Shown: piece after piece, positions 7,026-14,509 of the stretch
Position numbering within the stretch: the first letter of the stretch is position 1
Layout of the letters: every line of letters starts with the position of its first letter
NCBI GenBank assembly: GCA_035532755.1
Contig: DATKQI010000137.1
Location: 1-19,335 of the forward strand
Source of the DNA: DATKQI01 sp035532755
GTDB lineage: Bacteria; Pseudomonadota; Alphaproteobacteria; Acetobacterales; Acetobacteraceae
DNA length: 19,335 nt
Reading direction: 5' to 3'
Position numbers and translations under genes: made by a program
Notes under the pieces: generated by a model
What the model saw: the letters and a program-made list of their open reading frames with translations, nothing else
Told to the model about the DNA's origin: nothing
Databases searched by the model: none

Positions 7026-7298
7026 TTGAGAGTGATCCTTCGCTTTTCAATCGACAGAGAAACAAACGGTTCGCTTCGAAACAAACTGAAACGGCGGTTA
7101 GCGCAGGCAGGATTCCGGTTACTACGCCGGACGGCCACCTACGAGCACCGAACGATAGATGCCGATCAAATGGCAGACGTGTTAAAAAAGTTCTGGACGA
7201 CCGCCCACGACCACGGCACGTCCCAAGGAGCGCGGGGCCGCATAGACCACTTTTGGCTCTACACGGATCGGAAGCCGTCACCGAAAAATTCAAACTGA
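7026..7298 (+). CDS. Uncharacterised 90-residue protein, possible ferredoxin-like fold
   Basis: The start is TTG at 7026: AGGAGG at 7014-7019 lies 6 nt upstream, an unusually good site, while the longer in-frame version from 6969 has none. The product reads (M)RVILRFSIDRETNGSLRNKL, an alpha-helical KRRLAQAG segment, then FRLLRRTATYEHRTID, a second helix ADQMADVLKKFWTTAHDH, and IDHFWLYTDRK. The apparent beta-alpha-beta-beta-alpha-beta order with an early strand ending in D and a late HFWLYTD strand recalls small ferredoxin-like proteins such as Cas2 or VapD. That is only a visual impression and no CRISPR array is present. The stop codon lies in the right terminal repeat of the surrounding element. 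It is divergent from the 76-residue gene. Function unknown. Confidence 0.6.
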   Translation: MRVILRFSIDRETNGSLRNKLKRRLAQAGFRLLRRTATYEHRTIDADQMADVLKKFWTTAHDHGTSQGARGRIDHFWLYTDRKPSPKNSN

Positions 7299-7307
7299 GA
7301 CACTACC
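7285..7307 (-). repeat. Right terminal inverted repeat of small element
   Basis: Reverse complement of the 6461-6483 repeat with one mismatch in 23 positions. It encodes the last codons and the TGA (7296-7298) of the 90-residue gene, and its outer edge is TA followed by CC. Confidence 0.7.
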
Positions 7308-7320
7308 GGGCCGAAGGCCC
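7308..7320 (-). terminator. Short hairpin after tauB
   Basis: GGGCC-TTC-GGCCC on the minus strand, immediately after the tauB stop codon. The T-rich end of the inverted repeat follows 9-20 nt later. It may weakly terminate the tau transcript; the stem is only 5 bp. Confidence 0.3.
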
Positions 7321-8115
7321 CTACGCGTTTTCCATCCCCCAGATCAGCGCCAGCACCCGCTCCCGCATTTCCACGAAAGCAGGGCTGGATTTGATCGCCC
7401 GGCTGTCCCGCTCACCCCCCTGGCGGGCGAAGGGCACGGCGAAGCGTTCGATGATGCGCCCCGGCCGCGGGGACATCACCACCACGTCGGTGCCGAGGTA
7501 CACCGCCTCCTCCACCGAATGGGTGACGAATACAACGGTCATGCCGCGCTGGCGCCAGACGGCGTGGAGTTCCTCCTGCATCTTCTCGCGCGTGAGGGCG
7601 TCGAGCGCGCCGAAGGGCTCGTCCATCAGCAGGATGTCCGGGTCGTTCACCAGAGCGCGGACGATGGCGAGCCGTTGCTGCATGCCGCCCGAAAGGTGAT
7701 AGGGATAGCGATCCCGGAACTCCCACAACCCGACGAGGCGCAGCCAGGATTCCACCTTCGCCCTGCGCTCGGCCGCGGGCACGCGGCGCACCAGCAGGCC
7801 GAAGCCGGCGTTGGCGGCGACCGTCTTCCAAGGGAACAGCGCCGGCTGCTGGAACACCACGCCGCGGTCCGGCCCGGGGCCGGTCACGGGGCGGCCGGCC
7901 ACGCTCACGCTGCCCTCGGTCGGCCGCAACAGCCCGGCCAGCGTTTGCAGCAGCGTGGTCTTGCCGCAACCGGAGGGGCCGACGATGCAGACGAAATCGC
8001 CCCGGCCGAAGGCGAAGGTCGCGCCATCGAGCGCGCGCGTGGCGCGCTCGCCGGACCCGTAGCAGACCGAGACGCCGGTGAAGGTGACGAAGGCCGGCGG
8101 CTCAGCTTGCGGCAT
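7321..8115 (-). CDS. tauB: Taurine-type ABC transporter ATP-binding protein
   Basis: 264-residue ATPase of a NitT/TauT importer that powers uptake through the two permeases encoded upstream. Walker A is GPSGCGKT at 46-53, the Q-loop is FQQPALFPW near 88-96, the signature is LSGGMQQR at 141-148, Walker B is ILLMDEP at 161-167, the D-loop is GALD, and the switch histidine is in THSVEEA. The FPW after the Q-loop and the LSGGMQQR form are typical of TauB/SsuB. The start at 8115 overlaps the 3' end of tauA by 14 nt and has no good ribosome binding site, which suggests translational coupling. Longer in-frame extension to 8223 falls wholly within tauA and is arginine-rich shadow sequence. It is the last gene before the inserted element. 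Confidence 0.9.
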   Translation of the reverse strand: MPQAEPPAFVTFTGVSVCYGSGERATRALDGATFAFGRGDFVCIVGPSGCGKTTLLQTLAGLLRPTEGSVSVAGRPVTGPGPDRGVVFQQPALFPWKTVAANAGFGLLVRRVPAAERRAKVESWLRLVGLWEFRDRYPYHLSGGMQQRLAIVRALVNDPDILLMDEPFGALDALTREKMQEELHAVWRQRGMTVVFVTHSVEEAVYLGTDVVVMSPRPGRIIERFAVPFARQGGERDSRAIKSSPAFVEMRERVLALIWGMENA

Positions 8116-9121
8116 TCGCGAGGAAGGTCGTGTTCGTCGCCTTCCGGAACGCGTCGATCGCGGCGGCGGAGCGGATGCTCTTCTGCTGCGCCAGGAACTG
8201 CGCGGTGCGCACCAGCACGGCATCGAACTGGCCGGGCTTGCCGGGCTGGCCCAGCCATTGCGGCAGAAGCTGGGTCTTCAGCGGCACGAAATCGTACTGC
8301 GCGAGATCGGTCTTCGCGACATCCACGCTCACGCCCGCCTGTTTCGCGACCACCTTCGCCGCGGCGTCCGGCTGGGTGCGATACATCTCCAGCGCGCGGC
8401 CATAGGCGTGCAGAAAGCCCGTCACCGCGCCAGGATTTTTCGACGCGAAGCCGGTGCTGGCGACGAACAGGTCGGCGATGACGTAGCCGGCCTTGTCCAG
8501 CACATCGTAGGTGCGGAACACCGCCCCGCCGTCGGCGAGTATCTTGGATTTGGCCGGCGCCCAGACATAGGCGGCATCGATATCGCCACGCTGCCAGGCG
8601 GCGACGATCTGGGCGGGCGACATGTCCAGCACCGTCACCTGCGACTGGCTGAGATGGTTCAGCGCGAGGAAGCCCATCAGCCGGAAATGGGAGGTGGAGC
8701 CGAACGGGGTCGCGACCTTCTTGCCGATGAAATCCTTCGGCGTGCGGATATGCGCGGCCTTGCGCACCGTCATCTCCTCGGCGGGGCCGATGTTGTCCAC
8801 CATGCCGATGAGCTGGTACGGCAGCCCCTGGCTGATGCCGGCGGCCACGGGGGAGGAGCCGATCGCCATGCCGATGTCGATGCTGCCGGCGGCGATGCCG
8901 GTGTTGATCTCGGCACCGCTGCCCATCTCCAGCCAGTTGATGGTGGCCTTCGCGTCCTGCGCGAACCAGCCGAGACCCTTGGCGATCATCGTCGGCTTCG
9001 TTTCGACGAAGTAGCCGACATTGATCTTGAGCGGCGCTGCGGCACGGGCGCGGGCGAGCGGCAGGAGGGCGGCGGCCGTGCCGGCGGCGAGCAGGGTGCG
9101 GCGGGGGATGCGCGGTGTCAT
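8102..9121 (-). CDS. tauA: Taurine ABC transporter periplasmic substrate-binding protein
   Basis: A 339-residue periplasmic solute-binding protein. The N-terminus MTPRIPRRTLLAAGTAAALLPLARARAAA is a signal sequence with a twin-arginine-like start and a probable cleavage after ARA. The mature part shows the TauA pattern: GSGAEINTGIAAGSIDIG, GSSPVAAGISQGLP, FIGKKVATPFGSTSHFRLM and especially AAWQRGDIDAAYVWAPA, which is nearly identical to the taurine-binding protein of Escherichia coli as I recall it. Taurine or a related aminosulfonate is therefore the likely ligand. The start at 9121 follows a GAGG about 8 nt upstream; the much longer frame beyond it is a shadow of the permease gene. It lies 29 bp downstream of the first tauC. 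Confidence 0.9.
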   Translation of the reverse strand: MTPRIPRRTLLAAGTAAALLPLARARAAAPLKINVGYFVETKPTMIAKGLGWFAQDAKATINWLEMGSGAEINTGIAAGSIDIGMAIGSSPVAAGISQGLPYQLIGMVDNIGPAEEMTVRKAAHIRTPKDFIGKKVATPFGSTSHFRLMGFLALNHLSQSQVTVLDMSPAQIVAAWQRGDIDAAYVWAPAKSKILADGGAVFRTYDVLDKAGYVIADLFVASTGFASKNPGAVTGFLHAYGRALEMYRTQPDAAAKVVAKQAGVSVDVAKTDLAQYDFVPLKTQLLPQWLGQPGKPGQFDAVLVRTAQFLAQQKSIRSAAAIDAFRKATNTTFLANAAS

Positions 9122-9150
9122 CTTGGTGCCTCGCTGTTCAGGGTTTCGTA

Positions 9151-9921
9151 TCATTTTCCCGCCCAATGCACCACGCGCCGTTCGGCGAGGCGCAGCAGAC
9201 GGTCCAGCCCGATGCCCATCAGGCCGATCAGCAGGATGCCAACGAACACGTAGTCCGAGCGCAGGAACCGCCCCGCGTCCAGGATCAGCCAGCCGATGCC
9301 GTTGCTGCCGGCGATGATCTCGGCGGCGATCAGCGTGGCGTAGACGATGCCGACCGCGAGCCGCGCGCCGGTGAAGATCTCGGACAGCGCCGAGGGGAAC
9401 ACGACATGGCGGAAGATCTGCCACCGGCTCGCCCCCAGCGTGCGCGCGACATCGATCCGCAGCGGGGAGACGTTGCGCACCCCGTCGCGCGCCGCCACGG
9501 CGGCCACCGGCAGGGCGGCGAGGAACAGCAGCACGATCTTCGAGGTCTCGCCGATGCCGAACCACACGATCAGCAGCACGAGATAGGCCAGCTGCGGCAG
9601 CGGGCGGAGGAATTCGATGAACGGGGCGGCCAGCCCGTCCAGCACCGGCAGATATCCCATGCCGAGGCCGAGCAGCGTGCCCACAACGGCGCCGGCGGCG
9701 AAGCCCACCCCCACCCGCTCCAGGCTGAAGCCGATATGGGCGAGCAGGGACCAGCCCTTGTAGCCGTTCAGCAGCAGATCGACGAAGGCGGACCACAGCT
9801 CCCCGGGCGGGGGGAGGAACAGGTCCCGCACCAGACCGCCCTCGGTCGCGCCCACCCAGAGCGCGAGGACGAGGGCGATGGCGGCGAGCGTGATCGGCCA
9901 GACGCGTGGTGGGTGCGACAT
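9151..9921 (-). CDS. tauC: TauC-like ABC transporter permease (first copy, next to tauA)
   Basis: A 256-residue inner-membrane permease of the NitT/TauT (BPD_transp_1) family, with an N-terminal helix at about 9-27 and roughly six hydrophobic segments in all. The cytoplasmic EAA loop reads DVARTLGASRWQIFRHVVFPSALSEIFTGAR, matching the TauC/SsuC consensus. RPLPQLAYLVLLIVWFGIGETSK is another family hallmark. It starts at an ATG at 9921, with AGGAG 10 nt upstream, 7 bp after the stop of the second permease gene. It is related to, but clearly not identical with, that neighbour, so the two probably form a heterodimeric channel. Confidence 0.88.
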   Translation of the reverse strand: MSHPPRVWPITLAAIALVLALWVGATEGGLVRDLFLPPPGELWSAFVDLLLNGYKGWSLLAHIGFSLERVGVGFAAGAVVGTLLGLGMGYLPVLDGLAAPFIEFLRPLPQLAYLVLLIVWFGIGETSKIVLLFLAALPVAAVAARDGVRNVSPLRIDVARTLGASRWQIFRHVVFPSALSEIFTGARLAVGIVYATLIAAEIIAGSNGIGWLILDAGRFLRSDYVFVGILLIGLMGIGLDRLLRLAERRVVHWAGK

Positions 9922-9928
9922 GGCTGCC

Positions 9929-10687
9929 CTACTCCTGCCCGCGCCAGTGCACCACGGCCCGGTCGAGCCCGACCAGCATGCCGTTCAGCGCCATGCCCAG
10001 CAGGCCGAGGATGATGATGCCGAGCACGATGATGTCGTTGCGCAGGAATTTCTCGGCCGAGAAGATCATCCAGCCCAGGCCGTCATTCGCCGCCATCAGT
10101 TCGGCGGCGACCACGGTGGAGAAGGCGGCGGCGAGCGCGATGCGCAGCCCGGTGAAGATCATCGGCAAGGCGGCGGGAAACACCACGTGGCGGAAGATCT
10201 GCGCGCGCGAGGCGCCGAGGCAGCGGGCCGCGTCGATCCTCTGGACGGCCACCCCCCGCACACCGGCCATGGAGGCGCTGGCGATGATGGGAAAGGCGGT
10301 GAGCGCGAGCAGCGCCACCTTGGAGGTGTTGTCCATGCCAAGCCACAGGATGAGCAGAATGAGATAGGACAGCGGCGGCAGCGGGCGGAGGAACTGCACC
10401 GCCCAGTCGGCCGCCGCCGCGATGCGCCGGTTCATGCCCATCCACAGCCCGAGCGGCACGCCGGCCAGCAGGGCGATGGCGAACCCGCCCAGGCAGCGGC
10501 CGAGGGTCGCGAAGATGTTCTGCTGCAGCGACGTGCCGCGATAGCCATGCCGCAGGATGGCGACGAATGCGACCCACACATCGACGGGCGCGGGCAGCAG
10601 GTCGCGCGGCACCACGCCATAGGCGGCGATCCCCTGCCACAGCAGCAGGGCCGACAGCACCGAAATCACACCCAGCACCAGCCGCAT
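9929..10687 (-). CDS. TauC-like ABC transporter permease (second copy, operon head)
   Basis: A 252-residue NitT/TauT permease, first gene of the minus-strand transporter operon. It has the same plan as its neighbour: RPLPPLSYLILLILWLGMDNTSKVALL and the EAA loop DAARCLGASRAQIFRHVVFPAALPMIFTGLR, with about six hydrophobic segments. Both copies end in a HW(A/R)G motif just before the stop, which suggests they arose by duplication. The start at 10687 has only a weak GCGAG-type ribosome binding site. It is divergent from soeA, with 193 bp between the two start codons that must hold both promoters. Confidence 0.87.
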   Translation of the reverse strand: MRLVLGVISVLSALLLWQGIAAYGVVPRDLLPAPVDVWVAFVAILRHGYRGTSLQQNIFATLGRCLGGFAIALLAGVPLGLWMGMNRRIAAAADWAVQFLRPLPPLSYLILLILWLGMDNTSKVALLALTAFPIIASASMAGVRGVAVQRIDAARCLGASRAQIFRHVVFPAALPMIFTGLRIALAAAFSTVVAAELMAANDGLGWMIFSAEKFLRNDIIVLGIIILGLLGMALNGMLVGLDRAVVHWRGQE

Positions 10688-10713
10688 GCGCTCGCCAGCC
10701 CCCGCTCTTCGGC

Positions 10714-10732
10714 CGGATTATACGCAAATCCG
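10714..10732. promoter_or_regulatory. Palindromic operator candidate between tau and soe operons
   Basis: CGGATT-N7-AATCCG is a perfect 6-bp dyad with an AT-rich centre, 27 bp upstream of the tau operon head and about 150 bp upstream of soeA. The 10714-10830 stretch is markedly AT-rich and includes GATTATTCATC (10765-10775), which is repeated imperfectly as GATTATTTTCATC (10785-10797). The position suits a shared regulator of taurine uptake and sulfite oxidation; no specific factor can be named. Confidence 0.4.
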
Positions 10733-10880
10733 ATGCCAGGGCCGCAGATCAATGAAGCGCCGGGGATTATTCATCGGATTAAACGATTATTTTCATCAAA
10801 CAAATGCGTTGGACCGATCAATAGACCGGATCGATCCTCATCAGAGCCACGTCGCACGGCTTCGGAAGGACGGCAAGCAG

Positions 10881-13769
10881 ATGACAGGGATGATCGCGTT
10901 CCCCTGGCGCCATGGCAGCGGGGAGGAACAGGTCGATCTCTCGCCGGCGGTATCCGACGAGGTAAAATGCACCACCTGCTACATGTGCGCCTGCCGCTGC
11001 GGCATCCGTGTGCACCTGAAGGACGGGCAGCTTCGCTACATCGAGGGCAACCCCAACCATCCGGTCAACCGCGGCGTGCTGTGCGGCAAGGGTTCCGCCG
11101 GCATCATGCAGCAGCATTCCCCGGCGAAGCTGCGCAAGCCGCTGCTGCGGATGGGCGAGCGGGGTGCGGGGGATTTCAAGGAAATCGAGTGGAGCGAGGC
11201 GTTGGCCATCGCGACCGGGTGGCTTGCCGACATCCGCGCCACGGATCCGCGCAGGCTCGGCTTCTTCACCGGCCGCGACCAGAGCCAATCCTTCACCGGC
11301 TGGTGGGCCACCCAGTTCGGCACGCCCAATTTCGCCGCCCACGGCGGGTTCTGCTCGGTCAACATGGCCGCCGCCGGGCAGTATTCGGTGGGCGGCGCGT
11401 TCTGGGAGTTCGGGGAGCCGGACTGGGAGCATGCCCGCTATTTCCTGATGTTCGGAGTCGCCGAGGATCATGATTCGAACCCGCTGAAGATCGGGATTTC
11501 GCGGCTGAAGGCGCGCGGGGCGAAATTCGTCTCGGTGAACCCGGTGAAGACCGGCTATTCCGCGGTGGCCGATGAATGGGTGGGGTTGCGCCCCGGCACC
11601 GACGGGCTGTTCGTCCTGGCGCTGATCCACGAACTGCTGCGCACGGACCGGATCGATCTCGATTTCCTCGCCCGCGCCACCAACGCGCCCTGGCTCGTGC
11701 TGCGCAACCCCGGCGGGGCGGATGACGGGCTGTTCGCCCGCGATGCCGCCGGCAAGCCGCTGGCGTGGGACCGCGTGGCCTGCGCGCCGGTCGATGCCGC
11801 GGCGACGGATTTCACCCCGGCGATGGTGGGCGAGGTGCTGCTCCCGGACGGGCGCTGCGCCATCCCCGTCTTCCACCTGCTCGCCGAGCGCTACCTGGAC
11901 CCTGCCCACGCCCCCGACGCGGTGGCCGAACGCTGCGGAATCCCGGCCGGCACCATCCGCCGCATCGCCGCCGAGATGGCCACGGCCGCCTTCGACGATC
12001 CGGTGGTGATCGAGCAGCCCTGGACCGACACCGCCGGCCGGCGGCATCCGCGCATGGTCGGCCGGGCGGTGGCGATGCACGCGATGCGCGGGGTTTCCGC
12101 CCATTCCAACGGGTTCCAGACCTGCCGGGCGATCCATGTGTTGCAGATGCTGCTGGGCGCGATCGATGCCCCCGGCTCCTGGCGCTGCAAATCCCCCTTC
12201 CCGCGCCCCGTCCCGCCCGGGCCGCCACCCGCGGGCAGGACCGTCGCGCCAAACACGCCGCTGCCCGGCAGCCCGCTCGGCTTTCCGCGTGGGCCGGAAG
12301 ATCTGCTCGTGGACGCGGACGGGGTGGCGCTGCGGCTCGACAAGGCGTTCTCGTGGGATGCACCGCTCGGCATCCACGGGCTGCTGCACATGGTGATCGC
12401 CAACGCCTGGGCGGGCGATCCGTACCCGATCGACACGCTGTTCCTCTACATGGCGAACATGGCGTGGAACTCGACAATGAACCCCGGCGAGACCACGCGG
12501 ATGATGACCGACCGGAACCCCGCGACCGGCGAATACCGCATTCCGCACATCATCTATGCGGATGCCTATTTCTCCGAAATGGTCGCCTACGCCGACCTCG
12601 TGCTGCCGGACACCACCTATCTCGAGCGGTTCGATTGCATTTCCCTGCTCGACCGCCCGATCGGCTCCGCGCACGGCCCGGCCGATGCGATCCGCCAGCC
12701 GGTACTGCAGCCGGACCGGGACGTGCGCGCCTTCCAGAGCGTGCTGGTCGATCTCGGCGCCCGGCTTGGCCTGCCCGGCTTCGTCAACGCCGACGGCGGC
12801 GCGAAATACCGGGACTACGCGGATTACATCCAGAACCACGAGCGCAAGCCGGGCATCGGCCCGCTCGCCGGCTGGCGCGGGGCGGATGGGGGCAAGTCCG
12901 GCAAGGGCGAAGCGAATCCGAACCAGATCGCCCGCTACATCGAGAACGAGTGCTTCTGGACCCACCACCTGCCGCCCGAGCAGCTCTACTTCAAGCACAG
13001 CAACAAGGCCTATCTGGAAGGCGCGCACGCGATGGGGCTGCTCGACAGCGCAGCCCCTATCGTGATGCATCTCTACAGCGAAACGCTGCAGCGTTTCCGG
13101 CTGGCCGCCGAGGGCCACGGCCCGGTGCAGCCGCCGGCGCGGGACCGCGCGCGCATCCGCCGCTTCTTCGATCCGCTGCCGTTCTGGTACGCGCCCGTGG
13201 AGGAGGAGGATGCCGGCGTGGACGCCTTCCCGCTGCACGCGATCACGCAGCGGCCGATGGCGATGTACCACTCCTGGGGTTCCCAGAACGCCTGGCTGCG
13301 GCAGATCCATACGGAGAACCGGCTGTACATGAATCGTGCGGCTGCCGCAGCACGGGGCCTTGCCGACGACGACTGGGTGTGGGTGGAAAGCCGTGCCGGG
13401 CGGGTGAAGTGCCGCCTTGCGCTGATGGAAGGCGTGAATCCGCACACGGTCTGGACCTGGAACGCCATCGGCAAGCGGTCCGGCGCCTGGGCGCTGGACA
13501 CTGATGCGCCGGAATCGCGGCGCGGCTTCCTGCTGAACCACGTGCTGTCGGAATTCATCGCCACGCCGGACGGGGTGCGCCGGTCGAACTCCGATCCCAT
13601 CACCGGGCAGGCGGCCTGGTACGACGCGCGCGTGCGCATCGAAAAGGCGGCGGATGACGAGATGGCGGAGACCGTCCCCCATCCGCCCGCGCTGCCGCTG
13701 CCGCCGCACTTCCCGCCCCGGCCCGCCATTCTGCGCTACGGCGCGCCACCCCCCGGAGCGAAGCCATGA
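10881..13769 (+). CDS. soeA: Sulfite dehydrogenase molybdopterin subunit SoeA
   Basis: A 962-residue DMSO-reductase-superfamily enzyme; SoeA is the catalytic subunit of the membrane-anchored cytoplasmic sulfite dehydrogenase known from Allochromatium and Ruegeria. A 4Fe-4S site is formed by C33-x2-C36-x3-C40-x27-C68. The segment AAHGGFCSVNMAA places C158 as a probable Mo ligand (inference). Distinctive SoeA-like stretches include TGRDQSQSFTGWWATQFGTPNF, FGVAEDHDSNPLKIGI, AHSNGFQTCRAIHVLQ and ITQRPMAMYHSWGSQNAWLRQIH in the C-terminal dinucleotide-binding domain. No twin-arginine signal is present, in keeping with a cytoplasmic enzyme. The start at 10881 has GGAAGGA 10 nt upstream; the frame is open back to 10686 but that extension crosses the AT-rich promoter region and lacks support. 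soeB follows with a 4-nt ATGA overlap. Confidence 0.87.
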   Translation: MTGMIAFPWRHGSGEEQVDLSPAVSDEVKCTTCYMCACRCGIRVHLKDGQLRYIEGNPNHPVNRGVLCGKGSAGIMQQHSPAKLRKPLLRMGERGAGDFKEIEWSEALAIATGWLADIRATDPRRLGFFTGRDQSQSFTGWWATQFGTPNFAAHGGFCSVNMAAAGQYSVGGAFWEFGEPDWEHARYFLMFGVAEDHDSNPLKIGISRLKARGAKFVSVNPVKTGYSAVADEWVGLRPGTDGLFVLALIHELLRTDRIDLDFLARATNAPWLVLRNPGGADDGLFARDAAGKPLAWDRVACAPVDAAATDFTPAMVGEVLLPDGRCAIPVFHLLAERYLDPAHAPDAVAERCGIPAGTIRRIAAEMATAAFDDPVVIEQPWTDTAGRRHPRMVGRAVAMHAMRGVSAHSNGFQTCRAIHVLQMLLGAIDAPGSWRCKSPFPRPVPPGPPPAGRTVAPNTPLPGSPLGFPRGPEDLLVDADGVALRLDKAFSWDAPLGIHGLLHMVIANAWAGDPYPIDTLFLYMANMAWNSTMNPGETTRMMTDRNPATGEYRIPHIIYADAYFSEMVAYADLVLPDTTYLERFDCISLLDRPIGSAHGPADAIRQPVLQPDRDVRAFQSVLVDLGARLGLPGFVNADGGAKYRDYADYIQNHERKPGIGPLAGWRGADGGKSGKGEANPNQIARYIENECFWTHHLPPEQLYFKHSNKAYLEGAHAMGLLDSAAPIVMHLYSETLQRFRLAAEGHGPVQPPARDRARIRRFFDPLPFWYAPVEEEDAGVDAFPLHAITQRPMAMYHSWGSQNAWLRQIHTENRLYMNRAAAAARGLADDDWVWVESRAGRVKCRLALMEGVNPHTVWTWNAIGKRSGAWALDTDAPESRRGFLLNHVLSEFIATPDGVRRSNSDPITGQAAWYDARVRIEKAADDEMAETVPHPPALPLPPHFPPRPAILRYGAPPPGAKP

Positions 13770-14500
13770 CCAGCCTTCCCGCCCCGGTCGCCGGGCAGAA
13801 GAAACTCGGCCTGGTGATCGACCTCGATACCTGCGTGGGCTGCCATGCCTGCGCGGTGAACTGCAAGGAATGGAATACCGGCGGCCATTCCGCCCCGCTG
13901 CCGGACACCGATCCGTACGGCGCCGAGCCCTCCGGCGTGTGGTTCAATCGCATCCACAGCTTCGAGGCCGGCGAGGGCGCGGCCAGCCGCACCGTGCATT
14001 TCCCCCGCTCCTGCCTGCATTGCGAGGAGCCCGCCTGCGTGACGGTCTGCCCCACCGGCGCCTCCTACAAGCGCGCGGAGGATGGCATCGTGCTGGTCGA
14101 TGCCGACAAGTGCATCGGCTGCAAGCTGTGCTCCTGGGCCTGCCCCTACGGCGCGCGGGAGTTCGACGCGGATGCGGGTGTGATGAAGAAATGCACGCTA
14201 TGCATCGACCGCATCTACAACGAGAACCTGCCGGAAGCCGAGCGCGTGCCGGCCTGCGTCTCCACCTGCCCGGCCTCGGCCCGGCATTTCGGGGACCTCG
14301 GCGATCCCGAGAGCGACGTATCGAAGCTGGTGGCGGCGCGCGGCGGTTACGACCTGATGCCGGAGATGGGGTATCGGCCGACCAACAAATACCTCCCTCC
14401 CCGCGCCCGGCCCGCCTGCGGTTCGCCCCCTGCGCCGGAGGCGGATGTGCCGATTGCCGACCGGCTGCTGCGCTGGGTCGATCGCGTGCTGTCGCGGTAG
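13766..14500 (+). CDS. soeB: Sulfite dehydrogenase iron-sulfur subunit SoeB
   Basis: A 244-residue ferredoxin-type electron-transfer subunit with four cysteine clusters: C23VGCHACAVNC, CLHCEEPACVTVCP, CIGCKLCSWACP and KKCTLCIDRI..ACVSTCP, as in DmsB/PsrB/SoeB proteins. It passes electrons from SoeA to the membrane subunit. It has no signal peptide, consistent with a cytoplasmic complex. The start ATG overlaps the soeA stop (ATGA), and GGAG lies 7-8 nt upstream inside soeA, so expression is coupled. The C-terminal tail after about residue 200 is proline-rich and carries no motif. Confidence 0.88.
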   Translation: MTSLPAPVAGQKKLGLVIDLDTCVGCHACAVNCKEWNTGGHSAPLPDTDPYGAEPSGVWFNRIHSFEAGEGAASRTVHFPRSCLHCEEPACVTVCPTGASYKRAEDGIVLVDADKCIGCKLCSWACPYGAREFDADAGVMKKCTLCIDRIYNENLPEAERVPACVSTCPASARHFGDLGDPESDVSKLVAARGGYDLMPEMGYRPTNKYLPPRARPACGSPPAPEADVPIADRLLRWVDRVLSR

Positions 14501-14509
14501 GGCAGAGCG

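Larger units (their letters stand above)
6463..7305. mobile_element. Putative non-autonomous IS630/mariner-like element with passenger ORFs
   Basis: A segment of about 0.84 kb bounded by 19-bp terminal inverted repeats (6465-6483 and 7285-7303, one mismatch), each flanked by TA, as expected for IS630/Tc1-mariner insertions. It contains no transposase. It holds three short compact frames: a start-less remnant at 6535-6723, a 76-residue basic protein on the minus strand, and a 90-residue protein on the plus strand whose stop codon lies inside the right repeat. Base composition is less GC-rich than in the flanking metabolic genes. It separates tauB from the aminotransferase gene, which are otherwise co-directional. 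The family assignment rests only on the ends and the TA; no related copy can be checked here. Confidence 0.55.

Noticed and set aside
7026..7298. Cas2 as part of a CRISPR-Cas system
   Set aside because: There is no repeat-spacer array, Cas1 or any effector gene in the window. The resemblance is to a general fold only.
6463..7305. Longer target-site duplication flanking the small element
   Set aside because: CCGAAGG occurs on both sides but not immediately next to the repeat ends in the same register. Only the TA is directly adjacent on each side.
10686..10880. N-terminal extension of soeA to an upstream start such as 10752
   Set aside because: It runs through the AT-rich divergent promoter region, has no ribosome binding site, and would add about 40 residues not typical of SoeA. 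The ATG at 10881 has GGAAGGA upstream.
10818..13709. Very long open frame (963 codons) on the minus strand opposite soeA
   Set aside because: Its translation is rich in R, H, P, G and A with no motif, as expected for the antisense of a high-GC gene. The plus-strand SoeA has full domain structure.
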